A program made the translations under genes and the position numbers. The notes under the pieces are model-generated. The model saw nothing but the letters and a program-made list of their open reading frames with translations. It was not told the origin of the DNA and did no database searches. Shown here piece after piece: positions 1 through 7,176 of a stretch of 27,456 nucleotides of DNA. The DNA is from Prolixibacteraceae bacterium (GTDB lineage: Bacteria > Bacteroidota > Bacteroidia > Bacteroidales > Prolixibacteraceae). The stretch spans positions 1-27,456 of the forward strand of contig JAGODU010000038.1 of assembly GCA_017998095.1 (NCBI GenBank), given 5' to 3'. Positions within the stretch are counted from its first letter, which is position 1; each line of letters opens with the position of its first letter.

Positions 1-182
1 AATCTCAAGGTCAGAGAGTATCATGATGGGAGGTATGATAAAATAATACTTTCATGTCCTTGCATAACAGGATCAGTGAGTTTTTTAAGGTGATGCCATT
101 TCCAACTTTTAAATTATCAACCCATGAAAATGCTTGTGCAATAGAGGGATTTGCTGAGGAAAGTACAATTTTCAATCACGAA

Positions 183-199
183 CAGCTGCAATGCAGCTG
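183..199. repeat. Short near-perfect palindrome
   Basis: CAGCTGCA and TGCAGCTG flank a single A, giving an 8-bp inverted repeat. It lies in gene-free DNA next to the REP-like element and has no assigned role. It could be a protein-binding site or part of the mobile-element debris around it. Confidence 0.5.
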
Positions 200-224
200 G
201 ACAAAGAAGTCACGTATGTGATTT

Positions 225-296
225 AATTTTAATAACCCCCGGTGCTAACCGGGGGTAAAATACCCTCTATGGCTTTAAGCCCTGACGGGGCGTGAC
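225..296 (-). repeat. REP-like hairpin element, copy 1 (inverted)
   Basis: Read on the minus strand, the element begins GTCACGCCCC, passes a GGCTTAAAGCC segment, and ends in a perfect 9-bp stem (ACCCCCGGT at 235-243, ACCGGGGGT at 248-256, 4-base loop) followed by TTATTAAAATT. The same start, stem type and 11-base tail recur in opposite orientation at 524-615. Two such elements around a Y1-transposase tail are typical of REP sequences mobilised by RAYT enzymes. The hairpin is directly visible; the REP assignment is inference. Confidence 0.6.
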
Positions 297-398
297 ATTC
301 TGTGATTTTTCCGGGTTATCATGTATCTTGCTTAGGTCTCGTTGTATTATTAACCAAAATTTTAATGCCATGGTAAGCTATCGTCAACTGCTGCATCA

Positions 399-521
399 TT
401 TTGTCTTCAGGATATATATATAATCAATAAGGAGCATCACAAAATGAAATCTTTTGAAGAAGAATATAGAAGTCTTATACAGATGGTGGGTATTAATATT
501 TATGAAAGGTATTTTCCATAG
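399..521 (+). pseudogene. C-terminal relic of a REP-associated Y1 (IS200-like) transposase
   Basis: In the frame of the ATG at 444, an open stretch reads QDIYIINKEHHKMKSFEEEY and ends ...GINIYERYFP at a TAG (519-521). This resembles the tail of Bacteroidota Y1_Tnp/RAYT proteins, where YI-NQ-EHH-K-SF-EEY is followed by a short G-I-DERY segment. No HUH motif or catalytic tyrosine region is readable upstream, and an in-frame stop lies at 363-365, so the gene is truncated. AGGAG before the ATG at 444 could allow a 25-residue peptide, but the match extends upstream of that ATG, which favours a relic. It lies between two inverted REP-like hairpins. The family call comes from remembered family features, not a search. 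Confidence 0.65.
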
Positions 522-523
522 AA

Positions 524-615
524 GTCACGCTCCCCACAAAAGCAGGGCAGGCTCTTCGGAGCTTAACGTCCGGGGGAATGCTGTACCTCCGGTTTCACCG
601 GAGGTTATTAAAATT
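524..615 (+). repeat. REP-like hairpin element, copy 2
   Basis: The element starts GTCACGCTCC three bases after the transposase relic's stop codon. It contains a GCTC-TTCG-GAGC mini-hairpin and ends in a perfect 9-bp stem (ACCTCCGGT at 585-593, ACCGGAGGT at 597-605) that runs into TTATTAAAATT. The last 19 bases match copy 1 on the opposite strand at 18 positions. Confidence 0.6.
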
Positions 616-678
616 CTTCTCTTTCAGAGAAGCTGCCGGCTGATGGATACTCCTTCGGAGCATGTCTTTTCCAGATAG

Positions 679-873
679 TTTTGCAATGGGAGTATGTCAC
701 AGTAATTCTTATGGCCGTATCCTCGGATGTCAGTGTCAGGGCGTTTTGTGACGGGAGTGAGTTACAGTTATCCTTTTGCTCTTGGTTCTGTACGTCAAGG
801 TGAGGTAGTTTTGTGATGGAAAAAGCAGAAGCGTCAGAAGTTAGGAATAAACACAACGAAACGCCAGCAATGT
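679..873. repeat. Degenerate tandem repeat, 65-bp period
   Basis: TTTTG followed by a GGGAGT or GGA-like segment recurs at 679, 744 and 809, exactly 65 bases apart. The first two units are clearly alike (a GGGAGT segment, an ACAGT-AT-CTT segment, and a GTCA...AGG tail); the third matches only at its start. Overlapping open frames on both strands here have repeat-derived composition and are not called as genes. Bases 874-1114 hold no recognised gene. Confidence 0.45.
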
Positions 874-994
874 GTATATGCCATAAGAGTTTCACTGGGA
901 ATTCAATTTACAAGCATTCAAGCCTCTCAAACAATCGCGTTGACGGACAGGAAACTGCTCCGCAATTCCTTCCTTATTCAACACCTGAAGTCAA

Positions 995-1049
995 AAACCT
1001 TCATCGTCTCTCTTCTGTCTTATATATCGCAGCTGTTTATACTGATAAA
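995..1049 (+). repeat. Left copy of an approximately 55-bp imperfect direct repeat
   Basis: This stretch aligns with 27378-27433 in the same orientation, with about 8 mismatches and one gap. Shared blocks include GTCTCTCTT, AGCTGTT and ATACTGATAAA. The two copies lie near the two ends of the window, about 26.4 kb apart. Confidence 0.6.
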
Positions 1050-1114
1050 TTGCCAATGCAAATACTACTTAAGTTAGAATAGCCGAGGATAGCATTAGAT
1101 TTCAGTCGGTTTTT

Positions 1115-3331
1115 TTAATCTTTTACACAACGAACTGAAAACCCCCATCTTAGAATAAGGTCATAATGTGAATAAACTGAAATATTGCCTGCAATAATAG
1201 ATCTGGAAAAAGCGGTTGATAAGTTATATATCGTATTTGTCCACCAATAACCAAAGAAGCTCTCATATCCAAATTCTGCGTGTGGACTATAAGGACTGTA
1301 TGGTTCCCCGCTACGATAACCACCAGGAAGTGCAGTAAAACCTGTTTCATTGGTTATTTCAGGACGGGTGGATTCCCAATGGTATATTCCAGTTTCCATA
1401 AGTTTGCCACCCACAGCAGCATCGTCTCCACCAAGGAATTCAATTAAAACTTCCCAATCTTCGTTACTGGATACATGCCATCCTTCAGGACAGAGACACC
1501 CATTGTTCACCGCATACCAGTTATATAAAGCACCATACGTATTCATATAGGTATTCCGGTCATTCAGATACCAACAATAGGCCTCATTTGTTATTTTTGG
1601 CCATTGATATTCATCTGTCACATTAGGTATTATTTTTCCATCATTATATCTTGTAGTTCTTAGGTTTTCAGCCATCCACACCTGATCTCCTATCTGAATG
1701 GTTTTATAGCAATTACCATCTATGTCTTCTACTTTCCCGTATATTAAGTTTGCATTAAAAGCAATCGGGCAAGCTTCCGTGGTGAAACTTCTTTGATCTC
1801 CATATACTGTTCCTTCAGTATTTGTTGCATAAGAACGTACATAATAGGTTGATTGTTCATCAAGACACTTCATTTGGCTTGTAAAACTACCAATACCAGA
1901 ACCATCAATCGTATGATCATTATTAATTGTTGGATTCTGAACTTTCGACCAGCACACTCCACGTGCAGTTATTGCATATCCTCCATCGTTTGTGATATTT
2001 CCTCCCCCGATAGCTGAATTATAAGCAACCTCGATTATGGGATTTGTACTTAACGATAAAATTGAGCCGGTAGTGAATGCAACGTCTTCTCCATATGTTG
2101 TTCCAAGCTGATTTGTTGCCACAACCCTGTAATGGTAGGTTGTTTCAGCTGATAAACCAAGCAGATTAATATTTACTCTTACATCAGTTGTTCCTGTAAC
2201 TTGATTTGATGAAGGTGAGGCGGTATAGCCATAACTTGATGTCAATCCATATTCAAAAGCAAAGACAGTTGGCAGGTTATTGGCATTTACTGTGCCATTC
2301 ATTGTCGCCGTTGTTACTTGAACATCCGATGCCTGTAGTGTAATTGCAATGGGTAACTGACCAGAGGTAGCAAATGTCATGTCTTCTCCGTAACATGTTC
2401 CATGAGAACTAACTGCTTTAATCCGGAAATGATAAGTAACTCCGGGAGTCAGACCAGTAATGCCGGCACTTACAACCGTGGGAGTATTACCTGTCACTGG
2501 ATTAGGAACAGCAGTCACAGTACTCCCGTATGCATTCGTCGGTCCATATTCAAAAGTAACAACCGTTGAGGAATGATTAGCATTGACCGAACCATTCAAT
2601 GTAGCAGTAACAGCAGTAACATTTGTTGGTAACTGTGTTGTGGCTTCAGGCGCCTGTCCTGCAGTTGTGAAAGTCATATCCTCCCCCTCATTACTTCCAA
2701 TTGAGTTTATGGCTTTTACCCTGAAATGATAAGTAGTACCTTCTGTTAATCCTGTTATGGAAATAGACACATTAGTTATAGAATTACCACTCACCGGGCT
2801 TTGAACTGCAGTTATTGTTTGTCCGTATTCACTGGTAGGACCATATTCAAATGTCACAGTAGTAATTAAATGGTTGGCATTGATCGTCCCGTTCAATGTA
2901 ACTCCTGCAGGGCTGATATTGCTTGCAGGCTGGGTTATACATTCCGGGGCATTGCCCAGTGTAGTAAATGACAAATCTGCTCCATAGGCAGTCCCAACTG
3001 AATTAGTGGCATAGGCTCGGACATGATAGGTAGTGCCGGCATTCAGATCACTTAGGTTACTTACAAATTGACCGCTACCTGCGCCGTCATCGGTTTTTGA
3101 ATCTTTTGTAGTTGGATTGGCTTTCAGGCTCCAACATACTCCCCTGGATATAACATCTGAATTACCATCTGAGGTTATGTTACCTCCCACAATAGCTGAA
3201 GTGCTTGTGATATTGGTTATTGCTGAAGTGGATAAAATGGGCAATTCTTCCTTTTTACATGAACGAAGCAAGAAAGATAAACCCAGTATAAAAAAAATGA
3301 TTAATGAGTACCTGGTTTGGATTTTCATCAT
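1115..3331 (-). CDS. FISUMP-domain lipoprotein with Fn3-like repeats
   Basis: A 738-residue surface lipoprotein. It starts with a hydrophobic signal segment ending in a cysteine at residue 25 (LLRSC), followed by KKEELP. Five Fn3-like beta-sandwich repeats of about 100 residues follow, to about residue 525, with recurring T-ATLNG, FEYGPT, GLT-GTTYH-R and GEDMTFTT motifs. The first and fifth contain a different RGVCWS-NPT variant. From about residue 534 to the end is a FISUMP domain (Fibrobacter succinogenes major paralogous domain), with IGDQVWMAENLRTTRYNDG, YGALYNWYAV, CPEGWHVSSNEDW and a terminal GFSVRCVKD. Such proteins are abundant surface proteins of unknown or adhesive role in Bacteroidota. 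The gene begins with two consecutive ATG codons, so either may be used. It is flanked by gene-poor DNA and is probably not part of the catabolic locus. Confidence 0.9.
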   Translation of the reverse strand: MMKIQTRYSLIIFFILGLSFLLRSCKKEELPILSTSAITNITSTSAIVGGNITSDGNSDVISRGVCWSLKANPTTKDSKTDDGAGSGQFVSNLSDLNAGTTYHVRAYATNSVGTAYGADLSFTTLGNAPECITQPASNISPAGVTLNGTINANHLITTVTFEYGPTSEYGQTITAVQSPVSGNSITNVSISITGLTEGTTYHFRVKAINSIGSNEGEDMTFTTAGQAPEATTQLPTNVTAVTATLNGSVNANHSSTVVTFEYGPTNAYGSTVTAVPNPVTGNTPTVVSAGITGLTPGVTYHFRIKAVSSHGTCYGEDMTFATSGQLPIAITLQASDVQVTTATMNGTVNANNLPTVFAFEYGLTSSYGYTASPSSNQVTGTTDVRVNINLLGLSAETTYHYRVVATNQLGTTYGEDVAFTTGSILSLSTNPIIEVAYNSAIGGGNITNDGGYAITARGVCWSKVQNPTINNDHTIDGSGIGSFTSQMKCLDEQSTYYVRSYATNTEGTVYGDQRSFTTEACPIAFNANLIYGKVEDIDGNCYKTIQIGDQVWMAENLRTTRYNDGKIIPNVTDEYQWPKITNEAYCWYLNDRNTYMNTYGALYNWYAVNNGCLCPEGWHVSSNEDWEVLIEFLGGDDAAVGGKLMETGIYHWESTRPEITNETGFTALPGGYRSGEPYSPYSPHAEFGYESFFGYWWTNTIYNLSTAFSRSIIAGNISVYSHYDLILRWGFSVRCVKD

Positions 3332-3365
3332 AATATAATTTTGATTTTAGCGGTATGATAGCCTG

Positions 3366-3381
3366 CCCCGCTCAAGCGGGG
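3366..3381 (-). other. GC-rich hairpin upstream of the FISUMP gene
   Basis: CCCCGC-TCAA-GCGGGG forms a 6-bp GC stem with a tetraloop, 35 bp upstream of the lipoprotein start in otherwise AT-rich DNA. It may be a leader hairpin or a REP fragment. No U-tract follows it in the direction of the gene. Confidence 0.4.
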
Positions 3382-3594
3382 TAACCGCAAATGATTGAAA
3401 ATTATATTCATTACGTGTTTGTGTTTGAATTCAATCATGTGGGTTTCATACTGATGTAGCAACGTACTAATTTATATCAAAAGCGTTGAAAAAGTAAATT
3501 TCAAGCACCTGATTACATAAACCTTATCAATAATTTGACCAGTGAACAAATGAGGCATTTACGGAAAGATATCTGCATATTCACGCAAATGTGA

Positions 3595-3756
3595 ATTTAC
3601 CCCGGGGGAGAGACTCTATATAAAACGGGTATACCCACTATCCGTAATGATTTATGGGTCTATTATATTGAAAACGATCAGGATAAGAAGTTGTTATATA
3701 GATTAACCAAATTTCAACATGATAAAAAGGTTATTGTAAACACATGGTTTAATTAG
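3595..3756 (+). pseudogene. Decayed C-terminal fragment of an unrecognised protein
   Basis: An open frame of 53 codons without a start reads IYPGGETLYKTGIPTIRNDL, then VYYIENDQDKKLLYRLTKF, and ends NTWFN at a TAG (3754-3756). The residue composition is clearly protein-like, with W, Y and charged patterning. In-frame TGA at 3592-3594 closes it upstream. The fold suggests the last strands of a secreted propeller or beta-sandwich enzyme, but the family is not recognised. The rest of 3332-4122 shows no convincing gene. Confidence 0.4.
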
Positions 3757-4122
3757 TTGATCCTTAAAAAATCAAGTTTGGTAATATTTCCTGTTTTTGG
3801 CACTTTCCCGGGGAACGCCCAGATAAATCATTATAAAATCAATATAAATTGTTATCTTCATGTGTCATGAAATAACAAGCCATTCTTTCCGCACTAGGCT
3901 GAATAACCATGAGAGCCATGGATGCCTGATAATCAGCAAGATAATGGGCGACATAAAGCGATTAATAGACTCGGTTCAGCCATCTGCTTATCGCAGGTAT
4001 TGCCTGTCCCGCTGAGCAATTAAAAAATAATCGATTGGCAGTACTATTTCAGGGAGTATCGCCTGTATACTCTCATCCTCTGAACACACAGAAATACACC
4101 TTCTTAAGATGGATAAGGAGCC

Positions 4123-4154
4123 GCAGGAACTATATAATGCAGGAACTATATAAT
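4123..4154 (+). repeat. Perfect 16-bp tandem duplication
   Basis: GCAGGAACTATATAAT is repeated twice head to tail with no mismatch, about 140 bp upstream of the sigma factor ATG. It is either a recent slippage event or a duplicated promoter element (it contains TATATAAT). Confidence 0.8.
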
Positions 4155-4290
4155 ATTGTATAGAAGAATTTTTATGTGCTGCAAAGGTGAGAATAGGAAA
4201 ATTATTCCTAACTTCGATAGGAAATATAATTGTCGACCTTTACAATGTAATACTAATTGGTTTGATCATAAGAGAATTATCCGGTTTTTA

Positions 4291-4833
4291 ATGGATGAAG
4301 AAAAAGCGATAGTAAAACAATTCAAGGATGGAGACGTTGCTGCATTTGATGCTTTATATCATCATTATAGCAAAAGACTTTACAATTTCTCATATGGTTT
4401 AGTAAAGGATTATGATACAGCTGCTGAGATCGTACAGGAAGTATTTGTAACCTTATGGGAGAAGCGTGAACAGGTTAACATTGAATTAAGTTTTAATAAC
4501 TATATATTTACCATAGCCTATAATTCAATACGTAAATATTTTAGAAGCAAATCGATAGAAACTAGAGTAAAGAATCAGCTTATCAATAATTTGCCCAACA
4601 TTATCGAAAATACTGATGAGTCTATTATTTATAATGAATTACTCGAGATAGCTAATAAAGCCATTGAAAAAATACCTCCGAAAAGGAGAATGGTTTATAA
4701 GCTCAGTAGGCAAGAAGGGTTAAGAATAAAGGAGATTGCTGCTAGGTTACAAATTTCCACCAGAACTGCTGAAAACCACTTAGCGAAGGCATTGAAATTC
4801 CTAGAGAAAGAATTTACCAGAGGCTCTGTGTAA
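4291..4833 (+). CDS. ECF-type RNA polymerase sigma factor
   Basis: A sigma-70 family ECF factor of 180 residues from the chosen ATG (MDEEKAIVKQFKDGD). Region 2 is visible as AFDALYHHYSKRLYNFSYGL followed by AAEIVQEVFVTLWEKRE. Region 4 is visible as IEKIPPKRRMVYKLSRQEGL, then IKEIAARLQISTRTAENHLA, a helix-turn-helix. The frame stays open upstream to 4156, but that extension has a cysteine-rich, non-family composition, so 4291 is preferred. In Bacteroidota such sigmas usually precede a fecR and susCD cluster and are released by the FecR protein when the outer-membrane receptor binds substrate. Here the following DNA is an IS66 relic, and the only fecR lies about 20 kb away on the other strand, so pairing with it is plausible but unproven. 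Confidence 0.9.
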   Translation: MDEEKAIVKQFKDGDVAAFDALYHHYSKRLYNFSYGLVKDYDTAAEIVQEVFVTLWEKREQVNIELSFNNYIFTIAYNSIRKYFRSKSIETRVKNQLINNLPNIIENTDESIIYNELLEIANKAIEKIPPKRRMVYKLSRQEGLRIKEIAARLQISTRTAENHLAKALKFLEKEFTRGSV

Positions 4834-4973
4834 ATGGAAATTACAATTACAGAATTTTCGGTAATTAGATGATCTTTAAAAACATTTAATACATTGACTG
4901 TCAGCAATAAGTATTAGCAATCAATTATTCTTATTCGCAAGGATATCCGTAAATTCGCAAAACCTTGTAAAAT

Positions 4974-5375
4974 GAAAGGGAAATTCCAAAGAAACCACAA
5001 CTAAATGTCTTAACGCGAAGAGAACAAATAGAATCAAGATATGACCGTATTTTGGTATCGAAGCAGCAGGAGAATCCCCACCTTTAGAACCAACAAGAAG
5101 AAAAGGCAGTTACAAACGAACCAAGGGAAGAAAACCATGTTGGATGCCTAATAAGGGAAAAGAATCCCGTGCTTGCATTTGCTTTCAACAAAGAAGTTCT
5201 TTTTACTAATCACATAGCCGAAAAAGACATAAGACCTGTCAAACAGAAAGTACTAAATTGCTTTCATACTTTCAAAGAAACTGAAATATTTGTTGGAATT
5301 GACAGCTTTACTTCAACCATAAGATAGAACAACTGCTATATCTTTTCAGAATTATCCACTACAATTGTGGGATAT
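4974..5375 (+). pseudogene. Frameshifted C-terminal relic of an IS66-family transposase
   Basis: Conceptual translation with frame changes recovers an IS66 TnpC tail. It runs LTRREQIESRYDRIL, then after a frameshift near 5080 PLEPTRRKGSYKRTKGRKPC, then after a second shift near 5145 LIREKNPVLAFAFNKEV, then AEKDIRPVKQKVLNCFHTF, ending TSTIR. An in-frame TAG at 5325-5327 is followed by the continuation NNCYIFSELSTTIVGY. The family pattern (RYD-I, ENPPPEP, RGR-KQ-K-RNLLDRL, DNN-AERDIR, KVKQKISG-FR, IRSYIST) is matched block by block. There are at least two frameshifts and one nonsense codon, so it is dead. It sits directly downstream of the ECF sigma gene, where an anti-sigma gene would be expected. 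Confidence 0.8.
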
Positions 5376-5427
5376 ATATAATTATATAACGGCTTAATAC
5401 AGCTAAACAATTACGTTTTTATATGGA

Positions 5428-6486
5428 TTATGATTCTACAGTGGGAGTAGAACAATCAAACTTTTGTATACGTTTACCTGTATGGACCTCAGATGTATAA
5501 ATATTGCCCTTAGAATCCACAGCTATGTTATGTATCCAGATAAACTGACCTGCATAACGACCAATCCGGCCAAAGTGTCCGATCACCTCCAGATTTTCGC
5601 GATTCAATTTCCAGACACATTGATTTGAACCATCTGCAACGTAAATTAACTTTTGACCCGGATCATTTGAAAAATCTAGATCCCATACAGTACCATCTCC
5701 TGGAGTTTCTTTGGAAATGAACACCTCCCGAATGAACTTACCATCCCTTTGAAATACCTGTATACGGTTGTTTGTTCTATCACATACATAAACTAGCCCA
5801 TCGTTAGAAATGCGAACCGCATGGACAGGATTAGCAAATTGTAATGGTGAGGATTTGGCTGAGTTATATGAAACCTGAAAAGAATCATCCGGTTTGTTTC
5901 CATAGGCTCCCCAATGTCTCTTATATTCTCCCGTTGTAGCATCGAACACAATAACACGGTGATTGACATAACCATCAGCGATATACACTTCGTCCGTTTC
6001 CGGATCAACGTCAAAGTCTGTTGGTCCCCCTAGGAGTGTTGTGTTATTACTTCCACCTGTTTTACCGGCTTTACCAATTTGAAGAAGAAGTGTTCCATCC
6101 GGGCTAAATTTGAATACCTGGTGATCCGTGAAACCACCAATCCATATATTGTCTTTATAATCAATGAAAATTCCATGTTCACAATCAGGCCAATTCGAAC
6201 CATTGCCCGAATTTCCCCAGGCTTGGATTATTTTTCCGTTAGGATCAAACTCAATTATAGAAGGTGCGGGACTATAAGGTAGTTCCTTTGGTAGAAGCGA
6301 TGAAATAGCTTCGTCTATTCCAAGACTTTTTGGTCTATGAATGATCCAGACATGATCTTTTGAATCAATTGCAACACCTGAAACCTGACCAATTAACCAG
6401 TTATTTGGCAATGGTTCAGGCCAATATGGATCTACTTTGAAAATGGGGATCGAACTAATCATTATAAAAGCAATTATAAGATTCAA
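5428..6486 (-). CDS. NHL-repeat six-bladed beta-propeller protein
   Basis: A 352-residue NHL-type propeller resembling the lyase module of peptidyl-alpha-hydroxyglycine amidating enzymes (a Bacteroidota group usually of unknown reaction). Blade motifs are GQVSGVAIDSKDHVWIIHRP, FDVDPETDEVYIADGYVNHR, VRISNDGLVYVCDRTNNRIQ, VWDLDF...IYVADGSNQ and HNIAVDSKGNIYTSEVHTGK. The mature region opens FKVDPYWPEPLPNNW. The N-terminus is odd: the longest frame starts at TTG (6486) right after an in-frame TAG, giving only a short hydrophobic segment (MNLIIAFIMISS). The first ATG is at 6462 and leaves almost no signal peptide. It follows dhaL by 38 bp in the same direction and is probably co-transcribed. It may process a secreted substrate or a lactone; the reaction cannot be stated. 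Confidence 0.8.
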   Translation of the reverse strand: MNLIIAFIMISSIPIFKVDPYWPEPLPNNWLIGQVSGVAIDSKDHVWIIHRPKSLGIDEAISSLLPKELPYSPAPSIIEFDPNGKIIQAWGNSGNGSNWPDCEHGIFIDYKDNIWIGGFTDHQVFKFSPDGTLLLQIGKAGKTGGSNNTTLLGGPTDFDVDPETDEVYIADGYVNHRVIVFDATTGEYKRHWGAYGNKPDDSFQVSYNSAKSSPLQFANPVHAVRISNDGLVYVCDRTNNRIQVFQRDGKFIREVFISKETPGDGTVWDLDFSNDPGQKLIYVADGSNQCVWKLNRENLEVIGHFGRIGRYAGQFIWIHNIAVDSKGNIYTSEVHTGKRIQKFDCSTPTVES

Positions 6487-6524
6487 CTATCTGTTATCTT
6501 ATTAACAGTCTGCGGATGAGTATA

Positions 6525-7163
6525 TCAACATTCAATTATTGTTTCAAGAATTATCACAGCGACTGCACAACCCGGATCAATTTTCCCTTTGGTTTGTTCG
6601 CCTAACCATGATGCTCTCCCGATAAGACTCTTTAGAGGTGTTACCCTGTCACGACCTTTGATTGCCGCTTCAACCATTTGCACACCAGCGTCTTTAAGGG
6701 ACAAACCGGAATCTAAGGCACTTTTTAAGGCTTGAGAAGCAGGTAATAGAACATCGAGAACAGTTTTATCATTAAGCTTTGCCTTACCTCTTTCCTGAAT
6801 TCCTAAAGTTGCTGCAAGAAGAATATCTGGAAGTGCTGCAGTTGATATTTGAGTATTTCCCTTGACTTTCATACCTGCACGCATTAGAGCGGTAGACATC
6901 AAAGTTCCAAACGAAGATGACCCTGCGCGATTTGCTATTAAGCCTGCTTCAATAAGAAATTTGCCTATGTCATCAACTTGCGTGGTAGTTACGTATTCAC
7001 TTAAGGCAAGAGATATCTTATTCATTGTAATTCCCAAGTCTCCATCTCCAATAGCTTGATCTAACTGTGTTAAATAATCATGATTTATTTGGAGAGCTTT
7101 GCAAACACGTAATACCGTTGTTTTGAAGCTTTCAATTGAAAATGAATCATTCAGAGTATTCAT
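6525..7163 (-). CDS. dhaL: Dihydroxyacetone kinase subunit DhaL (nucleotide-binding)
   Basis: A 212-residue DhaL-type all-helical kinase subunit that carries the nucleotide for phosphoryl transfer to a ketose held by DhaK. The Mg-binding acidic signature is LDQAIGDGDLGITM (Asp35, Asp40, Asp42). Downstream family blocks are GSSSFGTLMSTALMRAGMKV, LPASQALKSALDSGLSL and GRASWLGEQTKGKIDPGC (the lid and helical-barrel end). The residue after the third Asp is Leu, where His (PTS-linked DhaL) or Thr (ATP-dependent DAK) is commonly found. No DhaM is present, so ATP is the likely donor. It starts 13 bp after the dhaK stop and is certainly in one operon with it. The substrate may be DHA or another short ketose such as erythrulose or apulose. 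Confidence 0.92.
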   Translation of the reverse strand: MNTLNDSFSIESFKTTVLRVCKALQINHDYLTQLDQAIGDGDLGITMNKISLALSEYVTTTQVDDIGKFLIEAGLIANRAGSSSFGTLMSTALMRAGMKVKGNTQISTAALPDILLAATLGIQERGKAKLNDKTVLDVLLPASQALKSALDSGLSLKDAGVQMVEAAIKGRDRVTPLKSLIGRASWLGEQTKGKIDPGCAVAVIILETIIEC

Positions 7164-7176
7164 TGGAGTTACATTT

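Noticed and set aside
608..895. 95-codon minus-strand open frame with a signal-like N-terminus
   Set aside because: It runs through the REP tail and the 65-bp tandem repeat, so its sequence is dictated by repeats; no family features.
813..1082. 89-codon plus-strand open frame
   Set aside because: Starts inside the repeat, overlaps the left direct repeat, and has no recognisable domain or ribosome-binding site.
4156..4290. N-terminal extension of the sigma factor
   Set aside because: Cysteine-rich, not sigma-like, and the family normally begins a few residues before the region 2 core; 4291 is preferred.
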